Shown: positions 30,908 through 42,480 of the stretch, piece after piece | Numbering within the stretch: the stretch's first letter is position 1 | How the letters are laid out: every line of letters begins with the position of its first letter | Assembly: GCF_958979055.1 (NCBI RefSeq) | Contig: NC_084898.1 | Location: 878,001-942,000, forward strand | Reading direction: 5' to 3' | DNA length: 64,000 nt | From: Alnus glutinosa | Lineage: Eukaryota; Streptophyta; Magnoliopsida; Fagales; Betulaceae | The notes under the pieces: model-generated | What the model was told of the DNA's origin: nothing | Databases searched by the model: none | What the model saw: only the letters and a program-made list of their open reading frames with translations | Translations under genes and position numbers: made by a program

Positions 30908-33900
30908 TCAGTAGACAACCGGACAACCTTCAACCACAACTCCTTTGGCCGTAGGGCAGGAAGCCAAGGCACAGCCATCAAGGTCATTTCCCCACCAACT
31001 GAGGCTAACATCCTCCAAACCCAAGCAAAAATACAGAAGCACCCCCATGAAGGCAAGGCCAGCATCGAGTGCCCCAGAAAGAACATAGTTGTGACGCCTC
31101 CACCAATCCGGCTTATACCTATACAAAACAAATCCAGAGAGAAAACCAACAATTACCCAAGTAGTGTAGTTGACAGCAGTAGCCGGCGGCATTGATCCGG
31201 TGGCGCCGATCAAGACCGGCATGTTTATGAGCCTAATCCACTCTTGTTGTGGGAAAGCCTTGGCCGCCAACCACACCAGAATAGGAGCAATCGCTCCGGC
31301 GAGGAAGAACCAGTTGATAGCCTCGTACGTCCCCAAGTCTCCGAAGATTCTGCGAGGACCGATCAAACCCCAGATAACAGATGCATCATAAAACACGGTG
31401 TCACTTGGGCATGTCCACACCGAGGATGTATCCTCGCAGATGTCAGGGATGGTTTCCATTAGCCACCATGCTGTGCCCAAGTACACGATGCCAGCTATAA
31501 AGGTTCCAACAACCTAAGCAGAGGTCAAGATAGAGTTATTGATAATGATTCAAGCATATAAATTTTGGGCAGTTTGTTTCGGCATAAAATATTTTCTGCG
31601 TTGCTATTTTTTGTTGTTTGTTTACAACCCTAAAAAATTGTTCAAAAAAACGATTTTCGGCATTTGGTTCCTATGAAAAATCTACAAATATTTCTTATAT
31701 TTTCATATAATCTGAGGAGCAATGAAGAAGAGAGAGACAAAGAAGAGAAGTTGTGATTGAGTAAGAGATTGTGTGAGAATAGATCTTCGCGGGTAGGATT
31801 TAGATCCAGTGCGAAAGGGCTCACGTGAGGCCCAATACTTATTCAAGTAGGTGTTCAGGCAACTCGAGACCTGTTCGGACAGATAGGCCCCATCACAATT
31901 GTCTGTCCTAAAATGTGGGAGAGCGTGCAGAAGAAAATGGTTTACGCTGCGCCAAACACTCAAAAATATATAGAAAAGAACTTTTTTCAAAAATTATTTT
32001 ATGCCAAAACAAACAGGCCTTAGGAGACGCTGAGTGAAGGGATATTGGCTAACCTGTGCCATGAACATTGTTCTAGGAGGGATTTTCATGTAGTGGCCAA
32101 GCTTGAAGTCTTGCAGAAAGGTTACGGCCTGTGTCATGCTAATGTAGCCGTACACCTTGAAGCACATGTTAGCAACAGGATATCCAGGGTAGATATACCC
32201 AATTATATACTCAGTGATGATGTTCAAGCCTGGTGTCTGTCATGACAGAAAAGGTCAACATTTCTGTCTTCTCATTAGCTGATGTCTTGTTGAAATTCTG
32301 GCTCCAAAAGATTATATATATAAATGTGAAAAGAAATTACCTGATTTGTAATAGCAGTGATGATTCCAATTGGAAGAGTGAAGAAAATGGCAATCCCACA
32401 TGCAAGTAAAACACCCCACCAAGGCAGCTGAAGCTGCTCATTGTAATACTGGCACGCAAATATTGTCAAGGCAATGTTTGCTATAAGAATGATCACAAAC
32501 CACCACTCAGGGACTTGCTTGTACTTCCTCATGAGCTTTGTGTGTATGTCCATTGTATCCTCTTGAAAGCTTGATTTGCTTTGCTGCCATATTTCTCTGC
32601 ATTCCACAGCTAAAAATGAACTTCAACGGCTGCCTCAGCCACTTCCATATATAATAATTATGAAAAAAAGAGTAATGCTACTCTTCATATCTACGTTACA
32701 TCGGCTGAAATGAAGTGTTTCAAGTGGTAATATCATTCAATGTGACAAGTGAGTGATGAATGAGTGTAAAAGAGTACCATTATTCTATGATAATAAATTT
32801 TAGCTAAAGACACTCATATTTTACTCCCATCTCTTATACTCTTTGACATGACGGTACAAGGCCAAAAAGAAAATTTGCCCAACCTCTTTCATTGGTGGTC
32901 TCGACCATCCCCGACTTACGATCTGATGGCCGCAACCATCAGATCTCACGTCAAATAATAAAGAAGAGGGAGTGAAATGGGAGTATCGGTAGCATTACTC
33001 TTCTAAGATTTGGATGTCATAATGCATACCTTCCATGGAACAGAGCTACATGTACAACAGTAGCAGTAAGTGCAGCAAAGCCAACACCATAAGTCATTGC
33101 AAAAAAAGTGGTTAGATAAAGAGGCCCTTCCCGTAAATAGGCAGCAATGTCAAGGTGAAAATTAGAGTCGATGATGGATGAAATGTTGTACTCTTGGCCA
33201 GTTGAGGTGAAGAGCTCATCGGAAAATATTGGGAAGGTTTTTGCCTTGTACACATCAAGCCAATAGCAAATGGGGGTCAAAATGTACATGACAAAAACGA
33301 ACCCTGCAGCAACATTTGCTGTGGCAAACCATGGGCTTGCCAGTGGGCTTCCAAGATAAGCAGAGATGGTGGACCAGTCAAGCCCAACAGCGGCAATTCC
33401 GAGCCCATATAGCCCAGATCCGAGCTGTTGGGCCAGGACGGATTTGGGAAATATCCAGCATATCCAAGAGAGGGAGGTTAACATTTCAAAGAGGTAGCCT
33501 GGGAAGACATAGTAAGCAAAGCTGCAAATGAAGGCTATCAAAAAGAATTGGGTTCGTGTCAATCCGCCTTTGGGCCGTTCTTCTCTCTCGTGCAGAGCCC
33601 TAAGACAGTAAAACAGTATCACGTCAGTTACTAAATAATTAAATATATTTATCAAATTTTGTTGCTTAATTGTTTCACCTATAAGATATTGTCATATGAG
33701 TTTGTAAAAAAATTATAGTAAAAAGGGTAATATCCCGAACATTTTCCATTATAAAAGGCCTTTTTTTTTTTGCGAAAGTTTTAACAATAAAAACTTTGCA
33801 TATGTTGCCGAAATAAGTTATTGGGTACAAAGTTTGGTCATTATGTTTGACAAAGCAAATTAAGGAGATTAAAGAATAATCATGATCAACAAGTCTATGG

Positions 33901-36900
33901 AACACTTGATAAAAGCCTATTTGTTACTGAAATTGGTACATAAAAGAAAGAAAGAAAGAAAGAAAAAAAAGAAAAGAAAAAGGCCATCATCTTATCGAAA
34001 ATAACGGTTTTTGAAACTTTGATATATATATATATATATTGGTTCAATTATATGCCTATAAAATATAAGATAATATTAGAAAACACACTTTTATTCCATC
34101 ACTAGTTCATCTTACTAAAGCAGTAACAATCGACCCTTAATTTTTTTTTTTTTTTAATAATTATTAATCTAAAAGCTTATTAATATTAATTATAATGCCA
34201 ACAAAATAAAATAATAATGAAATAAAAATATAATTTCTAAAGTTTCTCTTAAAAGAGTTTTATGTAAAAGAATGAAAACAAATATTTGACTGATGGGTAC
34301 AGCAACGACCGTGGCCCCAAATGAGGCATAAAGTTAGGTCGAGCTGTATATTGTCTTCACATGAGCAAAATGCCATGTTAGAGTTGAGTATATGATGAGT
34401 TTTCCCATGTGATATTAAATTCAACGATATTTTTGGCCAACTTTTAATTCTAATCCTGACAAAAGAATCTACCCAAATGCAAGTTGGTGCCAAAAACTTC
34501 AACTACAAGCAATTTTGGTCTAGCATGCACGCATATTAATGCTAAATCTAAAAAACCCACAAAATTCAAGTTCAATGGAAGAAAAAAAAAAAAAAAAAGT
34601 GCCTAATTTAGCTTATTAAATTGATATTTATTTTTAGAAAATGTGTTTATCACATGCATTTCTAATAAGATTAACAAAATAAAAAAAAATTACATACATT
34701 TTTAAAAATATACATGTAAAAATCACATGTTTTAAGCACGTATTAATATAATAAACTAGGTTCAAGATATTTTCTTTAACCTAGTTTGAAAAAAAAAAAA
34801 AAAAAAAAAAGTGAGGACTTCCGCTTAATAAAACATGGTTTCTAAGCAATCGAACTCATAACATGTTCACCAATTTATTTACATTTAAACTTGACTTGTT
34901 TAAGAAACAATGTTGATCACAATAAACTTGCTTTGACTTTACCAAATAAAATAAACAAGCCCCAACCCATATCTTTTACTATATGTATGTAGCATTTTGA
35001 CCAGCAAGCAGGCTAAGATCATGATCACTAGCTACCACACCCAACAATTTAAGTATAATTAATAGACTTAATTAACAACCCTACACCCTAACAACCGAAT
35101 AATAAATTGTTTGATATGTACTAATTTGTTTTTTGTCAAGATTTTTTTGTTGAAAAATAAAACTTTGGTGGATCTTTTGCGTGCCACACGATGAATTAAT
35201 ATATCCCATCATAATGTGACCCTAAGTCGAAGGTATCTGTATATAAGATAGAGATTTCAACAATTTTATTATTTGGATTTTTAGCAATTTAAATAGTAAA
35301 TATGACAGAATTCTTATAAAATTTACACGTTCGAAAAGGTTTCAAGCAGCTTATCCCATACTCGAATAGATAGGCCGGCTCCAAGCCTATACCTAATTTC
35401 GTCTTTGTTCATAAAAACTCTCTTATATTTAGTGGCAATTCTCATATTTGTCAGCTATCTAGCAATAAATTTATGGGATCTCATCTAAGCCATCACTAAA
35501 TATGACACATAAATGATACTTGGCCACATACCTCATAACACAATTGTTGATCACATTTGCCTCTTTTTTATTTATTTAAAAAAAAAAAAAAAAAACACAT
35601 ATAAAACCAAATTCCAACCCATTTACATGATTTGTGGTTTTTTTTAATAAAAAATAAATAAAAATAAAAATAAAAATACGTGATCAATAATTGTATCATT
35701 TCTCAATATGACAAGTCATAATTAAATAATAGAACTTAATTTGGTCCTTTTGAGCCGAAAAAGACACTTTTTTTTTTTTTTGAACAAAGAAACGCATGTT
35801 ATAATCATAGAAAAACCAAAATTAGCCCAAAAAGAATCTAAGAAGATTCCGACCGTCGTGGCTGCCCAAGCTAGCTCACCGATAAGCACGGATATCCACC
35901 GGAAAAATGACACATTTTTTCTCTGAAATAAGGCTGCCCTATTGCCGTCTTCATGGAAAAGCCTCTATTTGTTTGATTAATTAGGTGTTTCAGAAGACTA
36001 TATCGAGCAGTGGCACTCAAACAACCTCTTTTACACACCGGAAAAGAGAAATATAAGCAAAATCTATAACAAAAATTACCTGAACAATGAAACTTGAACC
36101 AAATTTGCCGGCCACCACATAGCCGCCGGCTCCACCAGGTATCTCCTGAATATCCCAGCCCATCCAAACCCCAACACCTACCATTCAAACCTAATTATCA
36201 ACAAACACGTACCAAGAAAAATAACCTTAAAAAAAGTTACAGAACAAAAAAGATCGAACGAACCTGAGTTGTTATAACAACAAGAAAGGACACAAAGAAA
36301 GTGATGTGCTTTTTGTAGAAGACCTTGACGACGGTAACGACATGAATGGCGTACACAGTGCCGGCGCCGGAGTTGGCAAAGATTGTGATTAGAACGTGCT
36401 CTTTGATATTGAAAGGGCCAGGATTCAACGTGAACTCCAAGCGGGTTCCTAAACAGAAATAAATCAGTCAGTCAGACAAATAAAGCAAATTAATATCAGA
36501 ATATATATATATATATTCTAACACCTTTGAAGAACACTCGGTTAGTGATCTTTGCAGCCATGAGTCGGCCGAGAGGCACAACGGCAATCTGAGCAGAAAT
36601 GGCCGTGATTGTGAGCGGCTCCGTCCGGTACCAAAAGAACTGGTTGAGGAAGGAGAGGAGAATGCACGAGAGGGCTCCCAACACCCACATTCGAAAGGTG
36701 AGGACCGGAAGAGACGGGTCGTCTGTTGTCGGAACAGTGAGAGCAACTTGTGGGATGGGTGAGTTCTCCTCTGTTTCTTCCCCTTCGTTTACCTCGGATT
36801 TTGTCTGGGTTTCCATGGCTTGTGATGGAGATGCTGACGATGCCGCCAGTTCATCTTTCTCCTCCTTAGATACTGAACAACCCAGTAAACAAAAACTTCG

Positions 36901-36995
36901 TAAGAAGGAATTACAGAATATTGTAGAACAAGAAACATAACAGGGGAAAGAGGGTTACTGAGAGGGGTTCTGATCTCATGCGAGTGTTCTTCCAT
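30908..36995 (-). CDS. OPT7: Oligopeptide transporter, OPT7-like
   Basis: Proton-coupled plasma-membrane carrier of the OPT family (small peptides, and in some members metal-nicotianamine or glutathione conjugates). Eight exons on the minus strand: 36959-36995, 36525-36872, 36264-36448, 36080-36177, 33030-33599, 32341-32596, 32054-32236 and 30908-31513, for 760 residues. An acidic N-terminus ([12 protein letters not shown]...) leads into about 14-16 hydrophobic segments. The two diagnostic OPT motifs are intact: [10 protein letters not shown] at about 137-146 and KIPPRTMF at about 549-556. Introns 4, 5 and 7 are swollen by MITEs; intron 4 is about 2.4 kb. Adjacency to MTA matches Arabidopsis At4g10770 as I recall it. 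The substrate of this protein is inferred only. Confidence 0.93.
31568..32022. mobile_element. MITE in OPT intron 7
   Basis: Inverted termini of about 30 bp: GCAGTTTGTTTCGGCATAAA at the left and, reversed, GCCTGTTTGTTTTGGCATAA at the right. The interior contains GGCCCAATACTTATTCAAGT and a motif shared with 30594-30614. No clear target duplication was read. It is spliced out with the intron. Confidence 0.7.
32669..33001. mobile_element. MITE in OPT intron 5
   Basis: Ends AGAGTAATGCTAC and GTAGCATTACTCT are a perfect 13-bp inverted pair. The interior is about 330 bp and non-coding. It accounts for most of the intron between 32597 and 33029. Confidence 0.7.
33600..36079 (-). other. Large OPT intron 4, repeat-filled
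   Basis: About 2.5 kb of AT-rich intron. Visible items are an (AAAG)n tract at about 33945-33985, a (TA)n run near 34021-34038, several long A/T runs, and a possible SINE-like fragment near 34808-34870 with TTCGATTGCTTAG-like box B text. No convincing gene lies within it. Confidence 0.5.
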
Positions 36996-37526
36996 GGTTT
37001 TTTCTTTCCGGCCGTCTCCCAAAGAATGGGAATCTGCTTACAAAAGATGCAGTAAATTCATGGATACGAGGGATATTCAAATCAAGTGGGGCTTCTGAAT
37101 AGTAAAATGAGTTGAAATTTCTTCTGGGGTTGGTTTTAATTATCCCAGAAAAGAAAAGGTTTCTTAATTTTGGGATGCAATTTTAGATGGGAATATTGGG
37201 AAATAATAATAAATTAGGTGAGTTGCTGCAGCTGCTGGTCTTCTTTCACGAGCAAGAACTACAGCACTATTGTAATGAACCAATGGAATTATGATAAGCA
37301 GCAGATGAAACTGGAATTGGTGTCCCACTAATTTTCTTTAATTTAGTCTATTAATTTAATTAATGTGTTTAGAATATATTTTTACTTCGTGATACTAATG
37401 TGTCGGTTCTAATCTACCTTTGAATTAATCATTATTATTCTCGTTAAAAATATACACAAGAAAAATAACTTCTACAACAAAATATTAAAATACTTTCAAA
37501 ACATTTTTTCAACCAAAAGCTAAAGA
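36996..37526. other. OPT upstream region
   Basis: Leader and promoter of the OPT gene (minus strand). The sequence from 36996 to about 37260 is more complex than the flanks, and a poly-C/G-free AT-rich spacer follows. No TATA box could be assigned with confidence. Confidence 0.35.
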
Positions 37527-37695
37527 GGAATGCTACACGTACATACCCTCCCTCCCACGCTCATTCACGTGGCTTTTAAAATCACACACAATTATATCAA
37601 AATTTAATAGTGCCGATCCATTTCAAATTTTAATTGTGATTTTAAAAGTAATGTCAAAGAACGTGAAAGTACAAGTGAGTATAAAATTTCTCATA
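37527..37695. mobile_element. Fold-back MITE relative
   Basis: Contains CACGTGGCTTTTAAAATCAC and, in inverted orientation downstream, GTGATTTTAAAAGTAATGTC, plus GAATGCTACACGTAC near its left end. The same self-complementary design, with GGCTTTTAAAA, is seen in the better preserved element at 58998-59175. The boundaries are approximate. Confidence 0.5.
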
Positions 37696-39238
37696 AAAAT
37701 CAAATACTTTTCAAAAAGCGTTGTCAAACGAAACTATACATTTTAGACAAAAAAAAACTGTGTCCATAAAATTGTAGGGGAGGCACGGGCTTGACATAAA
37801 ATTGATATATATAGAATGCACTCAGAGAGGTAGAGAGCCTCCGATCCTCTTTTGCTTTCCTTAGTTCAAACTCAGATTACGATGGTCTGCAAGTAAATTC
37901 AGACAAATAATTATGAGATATTACTTATAATTGAGTTGTTCAACCACTCTTCTGGTTATATAAGTCTTATAATTGATCTCTCGTAATCACCTACCCGAAT
38001 TTTCTAACTTTTAAACAAATAATTACAGACTAATCTCACAAACTGCAGTCGTTGAACTGAAAATGTTCATATATATATACCAAACAGGAAGATACAAACT
38101 AACTTGTTTGTTGTAGTTGTATCTACGAGTCATGGACAGAGACAACAGAGGCGTGGATACTTGGGAAATGTGAAGAAAAGTCCCAGAATTCTGTCAAAGC
38201 ACATCATCATATGGACTATGGAGCCACGTTGCGTTTGCCATTTCCATTAACTGCTTTACGGCTCGGACATAGTCTTAATTAGGCAGCATTATATGACTCT
38301 TCATTTCATATAATAAAAGAAAAATGCTTGGTCTATTATAAATTTTACTTCAATTTCTTTATAAATTAAGATGATTTGTAATTAATAAAATAATTAAAAG
38401 TGTATGATTGATAAATCAGTCACTAACTAATTAAATTGACAAATAAGATTTTGTACTTAATCATTTCATTATGTCAATTTAATTTAATTTTTTTTTTTCT
38501 AAAAAAACAAAAACCTTCTAGCAGACGTTGTAATTCTACTTACTCCACTCTTTTGATAAATGACAAGATTTGGGTTTGTAACAAAGCAATACAAAAAAGT
38601 ATTTTTTTAAGAACACTTTTTCTTTCTCCCCTTTGTTTTTGTTTTTTTAACAAATAACCAAAAACATAAAACATTAAAAACTACTTTCATATATATATAT
38701 ATAACATCATATGAAAAAACATTAACAACCAAAGACATGACAAGGAGACGTGATAACCAGAGGTATACAAGCGATTACGGTTGGTAATTATTGTCTCTAA
38801 TTGCTAACCACACCGATATATAAATTATGCAAAACAACGTTTATATATATAAATGAACGTTGTTAGCAGTTATTACCAGTATCCGCATACTCTAAAATCA
38901 CTAATTAAACTATTTTAAATAGTTAATAATTTTTGTCAATTACTTACCAAAATAATTATATTATTAACTATTAATAATCGCCGAGTTATACACATTGACA
39001 TAGCTTTAAAAAGGAACGATCAATTTAAATGATCTACCAAACTTGGGCTGGGGTCCACCATTGGATTATTTCGCCCCCTTATAAGAGACTTTTCTTATGA
39101 TAACCATGTAATAATGTGCATGGGACAGTTTGTATTTGTAATTGGGTCCCTCTCTCACCTTCTTCTCAAATTATGGACGTCACTAAAAATGACTTAAACT
39201 CATCTAACGTGCGTGCATAGAGGAATAGTAATCTGTCT
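37696..39238. other. Spacer, MITE-like sequence, no gene seen
   Basis: AT-rich. The segment 37890-38040 shares CTTATAAT..GATCTCTC and ACCCGAATTTTCTAACTT blocks with 59200-59336, marking another dispersed repeat. About 38762-38996 has GTATACAAGCGATTACGG and an inverted ATAATCGCCGAGTTATACAC and may be a decayed CGGTTA-type MITE. Confidence 0.4.
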
Positions 39239-39340
39239 TTAAGTGGTAGTTGAATCGATTGGAGACCATTTATCATGAAACTGAGGTTACTGATTTAAAT
39301 TCATCTTCTCTCTTTTGTGTGGACATGTCAGAAAAAAAGA
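39239..39340 (+). mobile_element. tRNA-derived SINE (copy B)
   Basis: Same layout as 9554-9660: AGTGGTAGTTGAATCGATTG (box A-like), GAGACC...CATGAAACTGAGGTTA, a degenerate box B (GATTTAAATTCATC) and TCTTTTGTGTGGACATGTCAG followed by an A run. It is more diverged than copy A. Confidence 0.65.
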
Positions 39341-39379
39341 GGAATAGTGATATAATGTTTGCCGGCCCGACAAGCCTGA

Positions 39380-39700
39380 GAGCATTTTTGACCTCAATCT
39401 GATTTAGGTTCGATTGAATTTGTAATTTTAAAAAGTGTAATTTAAAAACAACAATTTTAAAAGTGAGATTTGAAAAAAAAAAAAAAAAATTAAAACGCAG
39501 TTAAGCGTTTTGATAAATTTACAGTTTAACCTTTAAAATTACACGTTAACCTTTAAAATAATGCGTTTTCAAAATAGCACCCATTTGTTTACAATTTGAA
39601 AAACAGTTTTTAGCGTTTTCAAATCGAAATTTTTTCAAAACAGAATTCTCAAACGATTCATTTTTTGCGATTTAATTTAAAATCGCAATCTTAAAATGAA
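39380..39700. mobile_element. MITE, GTGCGTTTGG family
   Basis: Contains the family blocks AACGCAGTTAAGCGTTTTGA, CAGTTTAACCTTTAAAATTA, CAAATCG and AAACGATTCATTTTTTGCGA in the order seen at 50068-50316. The left terminus is unclear. Confidence 0.5.
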
Positions 39701-39816
39701 GGGAAAAAAAAAATCGGTAGCAAGGGAAAGGACCTTTGTTTTTTTAAAGAAATTTTATTAAATATTATCTCTTTTCTTATGGAGTGCTGTTAGGAGGTAT
39801 TATAATTTGTTTGGAG

Positions 39817-40201
39817 AAACTTCATTTAATTATCCTAAAATTTGATCGCTTTTGCAATATTCTACTCCAGAGTTTAAAAGCTCTCAATTTAGTGTATTTA
39901 ATTTTCATTTTTTTTACTATCTCACTCCAACCATTAAGCTTTGAGGTTAAATTAGATGGTCAAATTGTGAAATGACTCTTATACCCCCGTAAACTTTATA
40001 AAATTACATTTTTTTAAATGAAAAGTAAAATACGTGGGTATTTTAATAATTTCCACGTCATTCTTTAGAATTTAACAGAAAACCCTAATGGATGAGTGGA
40101 ATTGCAAATTTTAAATACACTAAATTAATTAATTTTTTTTTTTTAACTTTTGGAGAAATATTGCAAAAGCGACAAAATTTCAAGAGGGTTAAGTAAAGTT
40201 T
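39817..40201. mobile_element. MULE-type long-TIR MITE
   Basis: Inverted arms of about 60 bp or more: AAACTTCATTTAATTATCCT and TGATCGCTTTTGCAATATT at the left, mirrored as AATATTGCAAAAGCGACAAA and TTAAGTAAAGTTT at the right. It has an internal CCACGTCATT-type motif. No gene is carried. The target duplication is unclear. Confidence 0.6.
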
Positions 40202-41676
40202 ATTCTAACTTATACTATAAGTTATTTACAAATAGATGTGACACATTATGTAGTACTTATCATATCAATCATTAAATAAATAACAATTTTTTTTAAAAAA
40301 AGTGTTAATGCATTACACATTTATTTCAGTTTTATTGTTTTAGGCTAACGTAGAAGGGTACAGTAACCCTTGGATCAACAATTGTTATTAAAAAAAAAAA
40401 AAAAAAAACCCGTAATGCTATACATCACACTTTTATCCTACTTCATTGGTGTAACACTGTCGATTAGTGATTAGATTTTTTAAGAAAGAGTTGACCAAGG
40501 GTTAATTTGCAAGAATGTAAGATAAAAGCGTGATTTCTAATATTCCTCTTGAAAAAAAATCCAATTAATGATGAGATAAAAAAGAATGTTATAAAACATG
40601 TTTTTTTTATCACATAGTTATTCTCCAATATTGATATGTCAGTCTCAACTAGACCTTGAAAAATTTTTTTGTGAGAAAAAAATATAATAACTAACTTCTT
40701 TAAAAAAAAGAGAAAAAAAAAAAGTGAGATAAATGGGTGTTATTCACTTATTTGGCATAATTTCTTTTTTCTTTTTTCTTTTTAAATAATAACAATAATA
40801 ATGGTAAGCTAAAGTAATTTTAACAGTTACGTGATGGCAAATTTCCCTATTAAAACGCAATGCAACTTGTCGTATTATAATCAGAGAACCCACGAAACTC
40901 CGACACAACTCTCTCTTTCGGTCTCTCTCTCTCTCAGAGTCATCAACAGAGACCCACCATGGCACACTGGCCAGGTTCGTCTAGAAACTCTGAAAATTTC
41001 TGTTAATATATACAAAAATTATTGGATTGAATGATCTGGGTAGCAGATCAGTTCGATCATCACTGCATATTCCATAACATTGTAGGAAAATTTCGAAGAA
41101 TTTTTTTTTTAAAATTATGGTCTTTTTCCTTTTCCTTTTCTTGGGGGTGGAGGAGGAGGAGCCGTGTCTCTTTTGTTAAATTAGACTACCCAGATCCTTA
41201 TGTGTTTCATTGTTATTCACCAACATTCATCAATGGTTTTTACTTTTTTTTTTTTTTTTTTTTTTTTATGTTGTTTTGAGCTTTTGTCCCTCTATTTTTG
41301 CCACTGACCTTGTCTTTATCAATACCCCTTTACATCATTTTCATTGCTATTAATATTTCTTAATTGTAAGCATCATTATTGGTCTAACATCATCGTCTTA
41401 GAGTAAAGTCTGGTCCTTGAGATTATCACTGCCCCGTCGTTTTGTCTCTGAGAACAGATATCGGGTCAAAGATTAGCTGATAGGCAAAGAGACTGTCCAG
41501 TTTGTTGGTGGTGAAGAAGGTAAGCTTTCTGTAACTCTTTTGAATTCATATTTCTTTGATTTTCGGTTGTGCTGAACTGAAACGATCCTGTGTTTTCATA
41601 CCCTTTTTGTAATCTTAGTTTAGGATAGCGATAAGCGGGTCGGGGTTGGCGTCGGTGTCGGTTATTATTATCTTCG
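40202..41676 (+). other. Spacer and Yippee leader
   Basis: About 40410-40550 looks like another small MITE (ATGCTATACATCACACTTTTATCC mirrored by GATAAAAGCGTGATTTCTAA). From about 40890 a CT-rich tract (CTCTCTCTCAGAG) followed by CCAG|GTTCGT at 40971-40976 suggests a non-coding first exon and a 5' UTR intron. A further candidate donor follows GAAGAAG at about 41518. A T run of about 24 lies at 41246-41269. Confidence 0.4.
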
Positions 41677-42480
41677 ATGGCAGAGTTGGTTGGGCCGAGG
41701 TTGTACAGTTGCTGTAATTGCCGAAATCATGTAGCCCTTCACGATGATGTCATTTCTAAATCTTTTCAGGTGAAGAGCTTGATGTTGGTTTTGCTGCGTT
41801 TAAGCTTTTAGTGTTGAAATGCCTGATGTTTATCAAGTTGACCATATGCTAGAAGAGTGTTCTTTAATAGGCTGGGAACTAAGACAAAAGCTTAAATATT
41901 GTTCTTTTCAATGAAAGAGAAATGATACTTATTCAACGTCTGGTCATTCTCCTTCTAGCTAGGTGTTGCTCTTGTATACTTCTTGTGTGTGCGCTTTGCG
42001 CTTTTAATGATATCTCGATTACATATAAAAGAAAATGTTGGGTCACTGTGATGCGGTGAAGATGAACGAAATCTAAAATGAAGAATTCAATTCAAACTTA
42101 GGAACGACCCGGATAGTTGTATTGTGATGAATGAAGCAGAGGGGTATTTGCACTTATGTGATTTGATTAATGTGTATCTTAGATCATTTTATTTTGGCTG
42201 TGACTATTCTGAAACTTGATCAAAAGTTTTCTTTTTTTTATGAATGTTGTAGGGGAGAAATGGTCGAGCTTTTCTGTTCTCCCACGCGATGAACATTACA
42301 GTGGGACCCAAAGAGGACAGGCAGCTCACGACAGGTCTCCACACCGTAGCTGATATCTACTGCTGTGATTGCCGTGAGGTGCTTGGTTGGAAGTATGAGC
42401 GAGCCTACGAGGAAACACAAAAGTACAAGGAAGGGAAGTTCATACTTGAGAAGTCAAAAATAGTCAAGGAAAACTGGTAG
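41677..42480 (+). CDS. Yippee-like zinc-binding protein
   Basis: Two exons (41677-41769 and 42253-42480) encode 106 residues, the full usual length of plant Yippee proteins. The Yippee fold binds one zinc through two CxxC pairs: C12/C15 in YSCCNC and C68/C71 in [14 protein letters not shown], both present. Other conserved blocks are [25 protein letters not shown] and [11 protein letters not shown]. The intron falls after KSFQ, the position I expect in this family. Yippee proteins are small, conserved and mostly uncharacterised; the fold is related to cereblon's thalidomide-binding domain, and nuclear or centrosome-linked roles are reported in animals. The exact role in plants is unknown to me. 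The 5' UTR probably contains introns. Confidence 0.93.

Noticed and set aside
40959-40975. ATGGCACACTGGCCAG as an alternative Yippee start
   Set aside because: The Yippee N-terminus is conserved from [12 protein letters not shown] at 41677, and the upstream ATG lies before a probable 5' UTR donor site; at most it is a short upstream frame.
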